From JAEUSF01 sp964484145 (lineage in GTDB: Bacteria > Patescibacteriota > Doudnabacteria > UBA920), in the NCBI GenBank assembly GCA_964484145.1, contig CAZAED010000017.1, positions 1 through 28,751 of the forward strand: DNA of 28,751 nt, read 5' to 3'. Within the stretch, counting starts at the first letter, position 1, and the number at the start of each line of letters is the position of its first letter. A program made the position numbers and the translations under genes. Shown piece after piece: positions 7,142 through 13,352 of the stretch. The notes below the pieces were generated by a model. The model searched no databases. It was not told the origin of the DNA and saw nothing but the letters and a program-made list of their open reading frames with translations.

Positions 7142-7465
7142 TTATTTTTTCTGTTTAGCTTCCGGCAAAGCTTTGGCCGTAACCTGAATTAATTCTTGTA
7201 AAAATTTTTTGTCTTCTAATATATCGCCTTCTATATGCATACTAGCTTTAGCACCCGGGTAAGCAAAACCTTCTTTATAGTTTTTGTCCAAAAGTTTTTT
7301 GCCCGGCTCGGTAATTTTTACAAAAAGCTCGTCGTTACAAACTAATGCTACAACTTTGTTGTCTGTATATAAAGCATATTCCCCAAACATTTTTCTCGCC
7401 CTTGTGTTTTTAAGGCCATCTAATTGATCTAGTAAATAATCGATTGTGCTTTGTTTGGTTGCCAT
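7142..7465 (-). CDS. TfoX N-terminal-domain protein
   Basis: This 107-aa protein has the TfoX/Sxy N-terminal domain: a start helix IDYLLDQL, then ARKMFGEYALYTDNKVVALVCNDELFVKIT, and FAYPGAKASMHIEGD...DKKFLQELIQVTAKALPE. The C-terminal TfoX domain is absent. Stand-alone N-terminal domains are widespread and their role is poorly defined, so competence regulation should not be assumed. It sits 3 nt after trhO and 5 nt before the VIT gene in the operon. Confidence 0.88.
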   Translation of the reverse strand: MATKQSTIDYLLDQLDGLKNTRARKMFGEYALYTDNKVVALVCNDELFVKITEPGKKLLDKNYKEGFAYPGAKASMHIEGDILEDKKFLQELIQVTAKALPEAKQKK

Positions 7466-7468
7466 AAT

Positions 7469-8275
7469 TTAGGCAGTCACTGCTTCTCTTAAAATTGCTT
7501 TGCGGGGTTTGTAGCAAACGTCACAGCAAATAATTTTAGTTGAAGGACGCGTTGAATCGTCGTTATAGAAAATTTCGCAAGGAGTAGAGCAATATAAACA
7601 CTTACCTATTATTTCCCTGTTTTTGACTTTAGTTACAGTAGTGGTCATTCGGTTATCAAAAACAAATAAGCTGCCTTTAAAATGGCGGCCCGGATATTTT
7701 TGCATGTAAGTATGTATGCCGTCTTTGAGCTGGTAGAGATTTTTAAAGCCTTTCTCTTTTAAAAGGCAGGTGGCTTTTTCGCAGCGAATACCGCCAGTGC
7801 AGACAGCTACTACTTTTTTGTTTTTTAAATTTTTTATTGCACCTAGCTTTTCTGGTAGTTCTCGAAAATTTTGTAAATTGGGGTGAACAGTTTTTTCAAA
7901 TTGCCCAACATTAATTTCATAATCATTCCTTAAGTCTAAAACCACAAAATCTTCGTTCTTTTTGTAAAGTTTTTCTAGTTGCGAAGCAGTTAAAGTCTTC
8001 GCAGTTTGTTTTTTTACATTGTAAGTTTTGCCTAAAGTTACGACCTCTTTTTTTACTTTAACTTCCAGCTTGGTAAATGCCTTGCCTGTGCCTTTACTTT
8101 CTTTAATATTTGCATCAGTCCCCTCTAAAGTAGCGTTAACACCTTCTTTAGCTATTAAGAGGCGGCCTTTTAAGTTTAAAAGACGGCAGAGAGCTTTTTG
8201 TTTATCTCTAAGCATAGCCGGGTTTTTTATGCTCACAAATTTATAGAAAAGAATAATTGTATATTTTTTTGTCAT
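7469..8275 (-). CDS. trhO: tRNA uridine(34) hydroxylase TrhO (rhodanese family), shortened N-domain
   Basis: TrhO makes 5-hydroxyuridine at wobble position 34 of certain tRNAs. The 268-aa protein has the N-terminal acylphosphatase-like start (ILFYKFVSI...LKGRLLIAKEGVNATLEGT), then VVLDLRNDYEINVGQF. The rhodanese loop CTGGIRCEKAT has its catalytic Cys near residue 159. It continues with LKDGIHTYMQKYP, FKGSLFVFDNR and a C-terminal Cys-rich part (KCLYCSTPCE, CCDVCYKPRKAILR). Compared with the E. coli protein as I remember it, about 20 residues are missing after NATLEGTDANIK, inside the N-terminal domain. The catalytic region is intact. It starts 4 nt after DUF1294. Confidence 0.9.
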   Translation of the reverse strand: MTKKYTIILFYKFVSIKNPAMLRDKQKALCRLLNLKGRLLIAKEGVNATLEGTDANIKESKGTGKAFTKLEVKVKKEVVTLGKTYNVKKQTAKTLTASQLEKLYKKNEDFVVLDLRNDYEINVGQFEKTVHPNLQNFRELPEKLGAIKNLKNKKVVAVCTGGIRCEKATCLLKEKGFKNLYQLKDGIHTYMQKYPGRHFKGSLFVFDNRMTTTVTKVKNREIIGKCLYCSTPCEIFYNDDSTRPSTKIICCDVCYKPRKAILREAVTA

Positions 8276-8278
8276 AGT

Positions 8279-8557
8279 TTATTTAAGTTTTGTTAACAAA
8301 TATAGCAGACCCGCTTGCTGTAGTAATAAAAGTCCAATACCAACCGGAAAGTAGACTTTGCGGGTTTTGTGGTGAAAAACAAACATTCCCAAAAATACAC
8401 CTAAAGAGCCAAACAAAACCGAAAGTAGAAAAAACATAACTTCCGGCGTGCGTTCAGCGTACTCGGTGCTGCGCTTTTTGTCGTGCCCGACAAAAATAAA
8501 AGTAAACAAATTTATGACAATTAAAGCTGGCCAAATTAAGTAAAGTGGATTTTCCAT
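8279..8557 (-). CDS. DUF1294 membrane protein
   Basis: This 92-aa protein has three hydrophobic segments. The DUF1294 signature is NLFTFIFVGHDKKRS.....RTPEVMFFLLSVLFGSLGVFLGMFVFHHKTRK. The function is unknown. It is the first gene of the eight-gene operon running to 2848, and its promoter (8568-8576) predicts a message starting about 4 nt before the ATG. Confidence 0.88.
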   Translation of the reverse strand: MENPLYLIWPALIVINLFTFIFVGHDKKRSTEYAERTPEVMFFLLSVLFGSLGVFLGMFVFHHKTRKVYFPVGIGLLLLQQAGLLYLLTKLK

Positions 8558-8567
8558 ATCTAAGATA

Positions 8568-8576
8568 ATTATAGCA
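8568..8576 (-). promoter_or_regulatory. Extended -10 promoter of the eight-gene operon
   Basis: On the minus strand TGcTATAAT is a perfect extended -10. The predicted start near 8561 is about 4 nt before the DUF1294 ATG (8557), so the operon mRNA would be effectively leaderless. No -35 is visible at 17-18 bp. Confidence 0.7.
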
Positions 8577-8612
8577 CTGACAGCTATATATTATAAGCAA
8601 CAGCCCTGTAAT

Positions 8613-8723
8613 ATAAAATCCAATAATCTGGAGCCGTTGTCCGGGATTGAACCGGAGACCTTCTCCTTACCATGGAGATGCTCTACCAGCTGAGCTACAA
8701 CGGCGCAAATTATTGGATTTTAT
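8613..8723 (-). repeat. Perfect 15-bp inverted repeat enclosing tRNA-Thr(GGT)
   Basis: ATAAAATCCAATAAT (8613-8627) and ATTATTGGATTTTAT (8709-8723) are exact reverse complements. They flank the mature tRNA by 1 nt on the 3' side and 4 nt on the 5' side. In the precursor they would form a helix stacked on the acceptor stem. The outer arm touches the stop codon of the TPR gene (8724). Confidence 0.85.
8629..8704 (-). tRNA. tRNA-Thr (anticodon GGT)
   Basis: This complete minus-strand cloverleaf has acceptor GCCGTTG paired with CAACGGC, followed by T and an encoded CCA (8629-8631). The anticodon stem TCTCC/GGAGA encloses ATGGTAA, giving GGT. The T-loop is GTTCAATC. It is probably transcribed with the upstream TPR gene, which ends 20 nt before it, unless it has its own promoter, which I do not see. 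Confidence 0.96.
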
Positions 8724-9479
8724 TTAATCTAATTGCTTTTTGGCTTTTTCTAGAGCCAATGTATATTTTGTATTTTCCGGTTGCATTTCTACGGCTTTTG
8801 AAAAACTGTCCAGCGCTTTTTCCCATTTTTCCTGGCATTCTTGAGCTAAGCCCAAGTTATAATAGCGATTTGGATGCATTTTGTCGAGCTCTAAGGACTT
8901 TTGAAAGTGGCTTTCAGCTAAGGCAAATTCCTTTAAATGAAATGCGCATTGTGCCAATTTTGCGTGAAAGTTTGGGTTGCCAACTTCATGGCCCACTAAA
9001 TACAAATAAATATCTTTAGCATCTTGATATTTATGCTGCGTTAAGTAATATTTTCCAAGGTCGTCATAATGCCTGCGCTCTTTTGGCTCTAGTCTTATAA
9101 GTTCAAACAGCTCGGCCTCTTTATTTATTTCTTTTGGAACCTGCAAGTTTTCTGTTTTTTGAACAATTATAGGTTCCTGTTTGACTTTAGTTCTAAACAA
9201 GAACAATTTTTTTAGCTGATAGGCGCCGGGTTTTGGCCTTAAGTCTTTGGCGTCTAAGGCAAGGCTCCACAATTTGTGCAAATAAAATTTTATTTTGGAC
9301 CAAAGTCTATTGTAGCTTTGAGCAGGTATGCCTTTTTCTTCCAATTTTCCGTGAGGGGTGTCTTTTTTTAAATCTTCAGAATTTAAATTTTGTGCCTCTG
9401 GCAAACGTCTCAGGATTAAAACAATAACGCCTAAGACGCTAATAAAAAAAATTAAATTAGGAAGAAGTTGATAAGACAA
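8724..9479 (-). CDS. Membrane-anchored TPR protein
   Basis: This 251-aa protein has one N-terminal membrane helix (LIFFISVLGVIVLILR), a basic linker of about 100 residues, and at least three TPR units in the C-terminal half (DLGKYYLTQHKYQDAKDIYLYL, KLAQCAFHLKEFALAESHFQKSLELD, NLGLAQECQEKWEKALDSFSKAVEMQPEN). It is likely a scaffold, and its partners cannot be inferred. No ATG is available at the N-terminus. The first possible start is TTG (9477-9479), adjacent to the 9-nt word array at 9483-9610. It lies downstream of tsf on the same strand. Confidence 0.82.
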   Translation of the reverse strand: MSYQLLPNLIFFISVLGVIVLILRRLPEAQNLNSEDLKKDTPHGKLEEKGIPAQSYNRLWSKIKFYLHKLWSLALDAKDLRPKPGAYQLKKLFLFRTKVKQEPIIVQKTENLQVPKEINKEAELFELIRLEPKERRHYDDLGKYYLTQHKYQDAKDIYLYLVGHEVGNPNFHAKLAQCAFHLKEFALAESHFQKSLELDKMHPNRYYNLGLAQECQEKWEKALDSFSKAVEMQPENTKYTLALEKAKKQLD

Positions 9480-9482
9480 AAT

Positions 9483-9610
9483 GATTTAAAAGATTGACAT
9501 GATTTAAAAGATTTAAATGATTGTACATACAAACAGCCCAATCTTGTCATTCTTGCTTGCCGGCCAAAGCTTTAGCGACGGCTGGGTCAATCGTTTAAAT
9601 CTTGTCAATC
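9483..9610. repeat. 9-nt word array with inverted arms and AGCTTTAGC apex, between tsf and TPR gene
   Basis: The left arm reads in 9-nt units: GATTTAAAA, GATTGACAT, GATTTAAAA, GATTTAAAT (9483-9518). The right arm is the complement in the same register: GTTTAAATC, TTGTCAATC (9593-9610). Between them lies a GCCG/CGGC hairpin with AGCTTTAGC (9568-9576). The words match those of the array at 10212-10291, so tsf is bracketed by two related arrays. Confidence 0.75.
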
Positions 9611-9613
9611 AAA

Positions 9614-10198
9614 TTAGTTTCCTAGCACAAACCTGGCGAAGCGCTTTACTACCACCTTCTCGCCCATTTTAGCGACCGCGTCAGTGACAAACTGCTTAAC
9701 CTTAATGTCAGGATTTTTTACGTACGGCTGTTCCATAAGGCAAGCTTCTTCGTAATACTTTTGGATTTTGCCTTCTAGCATTTTGTTAACAATTTCTTCG
9801 GGCTTGCCGCTGTCTTTAATTTGTTCTTTATAAATTTCTTTTTCTTTTTCAACAACTTCTGCAGGTACATTAACAATATCTATATATAACGGGTTTGCGG
9901 CAGCAATGTGAAGGGCTAGTTCTTTAGCTAGATTTTTAAAGTCTTCCGTTCTAGCTACAAAGTCGGTTTCGCAGTTAATTTCCACCAAAACACCAATACG
10001 GCCACCACCATGAATATAGGCTTCAACTATCCCTTCGTTAGCTACTCGGTCAGATTTTTTACCTAGCTTTAAAGTCCCTTTCTTGCGCAAAATTTCAATT
10101 GCTTTGTCTTTGTTGTCTTTTGCTTCAATTAAGGCTTCTTTAATATCTCCCATTCCTGCGCCGGTAAGTTCCCTAAGTTCTTTTATTAAGTTTGTCAT
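9614..10198 (-). CDS. tsf: Elongation factor Ts (short form)
   Basis: This 194-aa guanine-nucleotide exchange factor acts on EF-Tu. It has the N-terminal UBA-like domain LIKELRELTGAGMGDIKEAL, then the diagnostic EAYIHGGGRIGVLVEINCETDFVART. A single core domain ends EKVVVKRFARFVLGN. E. coli EF-Ts is about 283 aa; this short form keeps one core subdomain, as known in Thermus and expected in reduced genomes. It follows rpsB, the conserved order, but a 102-bp gap filled by a word array separates them. Confidence 0.96.
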   Translation of the reverse strand: MTNLIKELRELTGAGMGDIKEALIEAKDNKDKAIEILRKKGTLKLGKKSDRVANEGIVEAYIHGGGRIGVLVEINCETDFVARTEDFKNLAKELALHIAAANPLYIDIVNVPAEVVEKEKEIYKEQIKDSGKPEEIVNKMLEGKIQKYYEEACLMEQPYVKNPDIKVKQFVTDAVAKMGEKVVVKRFARFVLGN

Positions 10199-10211
10199 AG
10201 AATTATTGACA

Positions 10212-10291
10212 TGAGTGACAAGAATGACAAGATTTAAAAGAATGACCGTGCATTCTTGTCAATCTTTTAAATCGTTTAAATCTTGTCAATT
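10212..10291. repeat. 9-nt word array with inverted arms, between rpsB and tsf
   Basis: Left arm units are TGAGTGACA, AGAATGACA, AGATTTAAA, AGAATGACC (10212-10247). Right arm units are TTGTCAATC, TTTTAAATC, GTTTAAATC, TTGTCAATT (10256-10291). The arms are imperfect inverse complements around a short CCGTG apex. Transcribed from the rpsB promoter, it would form a long hairpin in the rpsB-tsf message. Confidence 0.75.
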
Positions 10292-10300
10292 AATTTTATT

Positions 10301-11038
10301 TTATCTTACTGTTTCTTCTTTTACAACCGCTGGGGCTGTGGAAACCGTAACTTGGGTTTGTCTGCCCTCGTTAATTGCGGCAGCCATAAAGTTTACAACT
10401 AATTCTGTTGCTTTAGTGGCGTCGTCATTACAAGGAATAACATAGTTTACGCCTTCGGGGCTGGTGTTGGTGTCTACTACCCCAATAGTTTTAACTTTGG
10501 ATTTTTGAGCTTCTTTAACGGAAATGCTTTCGTGTTTAACATCTGTTACGAAAATTGCTTCCGGTAAACGTTTTAAGTTGGAAATACCTTCAAAAAGTTT
10601 TTTTAATTTTTCAATTTCGCGTTCTATCATTAAAGCTTCTTTTTTTGTGTACTTGGTTTGCAAGTCGCCGGAAGCTTTCAGGCTCTCTAACTTTTCCATT
10701 TTACGAATGGTTTTTTGAATGGTTTTAAAGTTGGTAAATGTGCCACCAAGCCAGCGTACGTTTACAAACGGCATTCCGCAGGACATAGCCGCAGCTTTAA
10801 TTAGCTCTCTGGTTTGTTTTTTGGTGCCAACAAACAAAATTAGGCCGCCTTTAGAAGCGGTTTCTTTGGCAAACTCAGCGGCTTTTAAAAGGCCGGTTCG
10901 GGTTTTTTCTAAATCTAAAATATGTATATCGCCTCTGGAGGCAAAAATATACTGTTTCATTTTTGGGTTCCACCTGGAGGTGTTATGCCCAAAATGCGCG
11001 CCGCTTTTAAGCAGCTCTAAAAGACTTATATCTTTCAT
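10301..11038 (-). CDS. rpsB: 30S ribosomal protein S2
   Basis: This 245-aa S2 starts MKDISLLELLKSGAHFGH and contains RWNPKMKQYIFASRGDIHILDLEKT, LFVGTKKQTRELI, VNVRWLGGTFTNFKTI, FVTDVKHE.SV.EA and a final VVDTNTSPEGVNYVIPCNDDA. The frame is open 42 nt further (to 11080), but that ATG lies inside the leader helix at 11078-11084. AAGGAA lies 7 nt before the ATG at 11038, which decides the start. It is first gene of the rpsB-tsf operon. Confidence 0.97.
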   Translation of the reverse strand: MKDISLLELLKSGAHFGHNTSRWNPKMKQYIFASRGDIHILDLEKTRTGLLKAAEFAKETASKGGLILFVGTKKQTRELIKAAAMSCGMPFVNVRWLGGTFTNFKTIQKTIRKMEKLESLKASGDLQTKYTKKEALMIEREIEKLKKLFEGISNLKRLPEAIFVTDVKHESISVKEAQKSKVKTIGVVDTNTSPEGVNYVIPCNDDATKATELVVNFMAAAINEGRQTQVTVSTAPAVVKEETVR

Positions 11039-11155
11039 TGTTTTGTTCCTTTCCTTAAGGTTACTTAAGGCTACTTCCATCCCAGGTTATCTAAAGGCTT
11101 GCCCTCAGGCCGCTTTAAACAGGAATTTGTTGGGATGTGATAGATTAATATTAGT
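11039..11155 (-). promoter_or_regulatory. Structured 5' leader of rpsB (candidate S2 autoregulation site)
   Basis: The predicted leader is about 117 nt. CATCCCA (rc of 11131-11137) pairs with TGGGATG (rc of 11078-11084) to close a domain with an inner GC-rich hairpin. Next, CCTTAAG and CTTAAGG (11064-11070 with 11053-11059) form a perfect 7-bp hairpin with loop TAAC directly before the Shine-Dalgarno. This is the only ribosomal-protein gene here with a long leader plus a full -35/-10 promoter. Feedback by S2 is known in other bacteria; its presence here is an inference. Confidence 0.55.
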
Positions 11156-11161
11156 TCGAAT

Positions 11162-11190
11162 ATTATAACAGGCCTTGACTAAATTGGCAA
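11162..11190 (-). promoter_or_regulatory. rpsB promoter, TTGCCA-17-TGtTATAAT
   Basis: On the minus strand TTGCCA (11185-11190), a 17-bp spacer ending TGt, and TATAAT (11162-11167) give a -35 plus extended -10 promoter. The predicted start is near 11155. Confidence 0.8.
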
Positions 11191-11238
11191 GTCTTGATAA
11201 ACTATGTGAGGTTAACTTATTACTATCAATAAAATCAG

Positions 11239-11499
11239 ATGAAACCTACTATTCACCCACAATATCATATTAATGCTAAAGTAGCCTGTGCTTGCGGCAA
11301 TACTTTTGTTACCGGATCCACTAAGGCAGAACTTCACACTGAAGTTTGTTCTAATTGCCACCCTTTTTATACTGGTAAGCAAAAGCTTTTAGACACCGCA
11401 GGTTCTGTAGACAAATTCAGAAAGCGCGCTGCCGCAGCTGCTCAAATTAAGGCTACAAAGATAGAAAAGAAACCGCGTAAGGCAAGAACATCGAAATAA
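11239..11499 (+). CDS. rpmE: 50S ribosomal protein L31 (zinc-binding form)
   Basis: This 86-aa protein starts MKPTIHPQYH and carries the C+ zinc site: CACG (CxC) near residue 17 and CSNC (CxxC) near residue 37. The family motif is EVCSNCHPFYTGKQKLLDT, followed by G.VDKFRKR and a basic tail. TACTAT (11221-11226) could serve as -10 for a very short leader, but this is weak. A terminator follows 12 nt after the stop. Confidence 0.96.
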   Translation: MKPTIHPQYHINAKVACACGNTFVTGSTKAELHTEVCSNCHPFYTGKQKLLDTAGSVDKFRKRAAAAAQIKATKIEKKPRKARTSK

Positions 11500-11511
11500 T
11501 TTTAAAAAGTG

Positions 11512-11536
11512 CCCTCTGTAACAAGAGGGTCTTTTT
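11512..11536 (+). terminator. rpmE terminator
   Basis: CCCTCT (11512-11517) and AGAGGG (11524-11529) pair around a 6-nt loop and are followed by tcttttt. The prfA extended -10 begins at 11538, two nucleotides after the U-tract. Confidence 0.85.
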
Positions 11537-11537
11537 G

Positions 11538-11546
11538 TGTTAAAAT
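11538..11546 (+). promoter_or_regulatory. prfA extended -10 promoter, fused to the rpmE terminator
   Basis: TGtTAAAAT directly follows the U-tract of the rpmE terminator. The region where a -35 should lie is the terminator hairpin itself. The predicted start near 11553 leaves a roughly 94-nt leader that is almost all 8-nt word array. Confidence 0.55.
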
Positions 11547-11555
11547 AGGTTGAAG

Positions 11556-11648
11556 AGAAAGACAGAGAATTAGAGAAATAGAAAATTAGAGGGAAAAATT
11601 CTGTTCGACTAATTCTCAAATTCTCTAGCTATCTGTTTCTCTATCTAT
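11556..11648 (+). repeat. 8-nt word array with inverted arms in the prfA leader
   Basis: Left units (11556-11595): AGAAAGAC, AGAGAATT, AGAGAAAT, AGAAAATT, AGAGGGAA. Right units (11609-11648): CTAATTCT, CAAATTCT, CTAGCTAT, CTGTTTCT, CTATCTAT. The right arm is the approximate inverse complement of the left. The last unit runs into the prfA ATG (11647). The 16-mer ACAGAGAATTAGAGAA (11562-11577) recurs exactly inside dnaE at 21300-21315. Confidence 0.75.
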
Positions 11649-12702
11649 GGAACCAGCGTATAAAAAACTTGTAGACGAATACCAAAGCTTAACCGACCAA
11701 ATGTCCAGCGGTGAGGCTACTTTAGATTTGGCCAAATTAGGTAAAAGGCAGTCTGAGTTAGCTCCGCTTGTTGAGAAAATTAATAGTCTAGATAAATATG
11801 AAAAAGATTTAAAAAGTGCTGAGGAATTATTAACGTCTGGCGATAAAGAAATGGCCCAAATGGCAGAAGAAGAAATTCCCAGCCTTAAAACCGAAATTTT
11901 AAATTTACAATCAGAAATTGAAGAGGCGCTTTTGCCAAAAGACCCAAACGACGAAAAAGACTGCATTGTAGAAATACGCGCCGGCGCTGGCGGCGACGAA
12001 GCCACGCTTTTTGCCGCGGAATATTTTAGAGCTTTAGGTAAATATGCAGAAGAAAGTGGTTTTCGGTTACATACAGTTTCGGTTTCAAAAAGTGATGCGG
12101 GTGGTTTTAAAGAAATAATACTCGAAATTTCCAGGACAGGGGCTTTTGGAATATTTAAATATGAATCGGGCGTGCATCGTGTTCAAAGGGTTCCGGATAC
12201 AGAAAAGTCAGGCCGTGTTCACACTTCTACTATTACCGTGGCAGTACTTCCTGAACTTGGTGAGAACGACTATAAAATAGACCCTAAGGACTTAAAAATG
12301 GAAGCCACAACGTCTTCTGGCCATGGCGGACAGAGCGTTAATACTACCTACTCTGCTATTCGCATAGTCCACATTCCCACGGGCATAACGGCGCAGTGCC
12401 AAGACGAACGTAGTCAAGCCCAGAACCGCGAAAAGGCTTTGGCAGTTATTCGTTCTCGCGTTGCCGCGCACTTTGCGGAAATTGAGAACGCAAAAATTAG
12501 AAATATGACTAAAAGCCAAATTGGTACCGGCGACAGAAGCGAAAAAATAAGAACTTACAACTTCCCACAAGACCGTGTAACTGACCACCGCATAAACCAA
12601 AACTTCAACCAAATAAACCTAATAATGGAAGGCAAACTCTCCCCCATCATAACCGCCCTTCAAAAGGCGGATTTAGAATTAAAAAAACAAAGTTTAAAAT
12701 GA
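11647..12702 (+). CDS. prfA: Peptide chain release factor 1
   Basis: RF1 ends translation at UAA and UAG. The 351-aa protein has the GGQ peptidyl-hydrolysis motif (SSGHGGQSVNTT), the substrate of PrmC encoded two genes downstream. RF1 identity comes from the tripeptide in RVQRVPDTEKSGRVHTS, where PDT corresponds to the PxT stop-codon reader rather than the SPF of RF2. The C-terminus has DRSEKIRTYNFPQDRVTDHRI. There is no Shine-Dalgarno: the ATG emerges from the last unit of an 8-nt word array. It overlaps the next gene by 4 nt (ATGA). Confidence 0.97.
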   Translation: MEPAYKKLVDEYQSLTDQMSSGEATLDLAKLGKRQSELAPLVEKINSLDKYEKDLKSAEELLTSGDKEMAQMAEEEIPSLKTEILNLQSEIEEALLPKDPNDEKDCIVEIRAGAGGDEATLFAAEYFRALGKYAEESGFRLHTVSVSKSDAGGFKEIILEISRTGAFGIFKYESGVHRVQRVPDTEKSGRVHTSTITVAVLPELGENDYKIDPKDLKMEATTSSGHGGQSVNTTYSAIRIVHIPTGITAQCQDERSQAQNREKALAVIRSRVAAHFAEIENAKIRNMTKSQIGTGDRSEKIRTYNFPQDRVTDHRINQNFNQINLIMEGKLSPIITALQKADLELKKQSLK

Positions 12703-13352
12703 AAGAAGGTCGAGAATATAATAGACAAGAGAGTGAGTTAAGCGATCTTGAAAAGATAGAAACATTTTTTTCAGTTTTTAACAACCTGGAAGTAGAAAAT
12801 CATGAAAATCCTCCAAAAAAAATTAAAATAAAAATTAGTCATCCGGGTCACCTACTCAACGATTCAGCAAAATTTTCTACTAACGAGTACTTAATGGAAT
12901 TTGAGGGTTATGAGCCTTATTCTGTTACCCGACATGGTCAGACCATAGGCAATTATGCCTGGTTCCATGTTGACTATACCGAAAGGCGAGTTATTCCAGC
13001 CTATGTTTCTCTAGTTGATCCTGCCCTTAAATCAAATTTGCCAAGCAAAGGGGTATACCCCACAATTCGTAGGCTAATTGGTCAAAATTTTCCGGAAGGG
13101 TTTAGTTACTATGTTGAAATAGATAACCAAAGAACAAGAAATCAGCTACTAGATATAAGAAAAAAAGTAAATGAAAGAAAAATTAGCGAAATCGAAGGAA
13201 TAGCTCTAATAAAAAACCATTACAAGCTCCAGCAGCGTATTATTGCGGGATTTAATTTTAATCATGTTCAGTTCGAACATGATGATTGGGTTTCAATTCA
13301 ATCAAAAAAAATACCTAACGGAGAGGATTTTGAAGTCTTCTTTGACTTATGA
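12699..13352 (+). CDS. Unknown 217-aa protein between prfA and prmC
   Basis: I do not recognise this family. It has no signal peptide or membrane helix. The N-terminal 40 residues are charged (REYNRQESELSDLEKIETFF). A middle beta-rich part contains NEYLMEFEGYEPYSVTRHGQ and NYAWFHVDYTERRVIPAYVSLVDP. A helical Arg/Lys-rich part follows (NQRTRNQLLDIRKKVNERKIS), and the protein ends HVQFEHDDWVSIQSKK...FEVFFDL. It overlaps prfA and prmC by 4 nt each, so all three are probably translationally coupled. prfA and prmC are usually adjacent, so a tightly coupled third gene hints at a role near release-factor function, but that is inference from context only. Confidence 0.8.
   Translation: MKEGREYNRQESELSDLEKIETFFSVFNNLEVENHENPPKKIKIKISHPGHLLNDSAKFSTNEYLMEFEGYEPYSVTRHGQTIGNYAWFHVDYTERRVIPAYVSLVDPALKSNLPSKGVYPTIRRLIGQNFPEGFSYYVEIDNQRTRNQLLDIRKKVNERKISEIEGIALIKNHYKLQQRIIAGFNFNHVQFEHDDWVSIQSKKIPNGEDFEVFFDL

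Noticed and set aside
9483..10291. Repeats flanking tsf as a CRISPR array or a transposon
   Set aside because: Units are 9 nt with no spacers, there are no cas genes, no transposase and no target-site duplication.
11039..11080. Upstream ATG at 11080 as rpsB start
   Set aside because: It lies in the leader helix and has no ribosome-binding site, whereas the ATG at 11038 has AAGGAA at 7 nt and matches the S2 N-terminus.
11647..12702. Evidence for UGA recoding as in some CPR lineages
   Set aside because: RF1 is present, several genes end in TGA, and no conserved protein here is interrupted by in-frame TGA.
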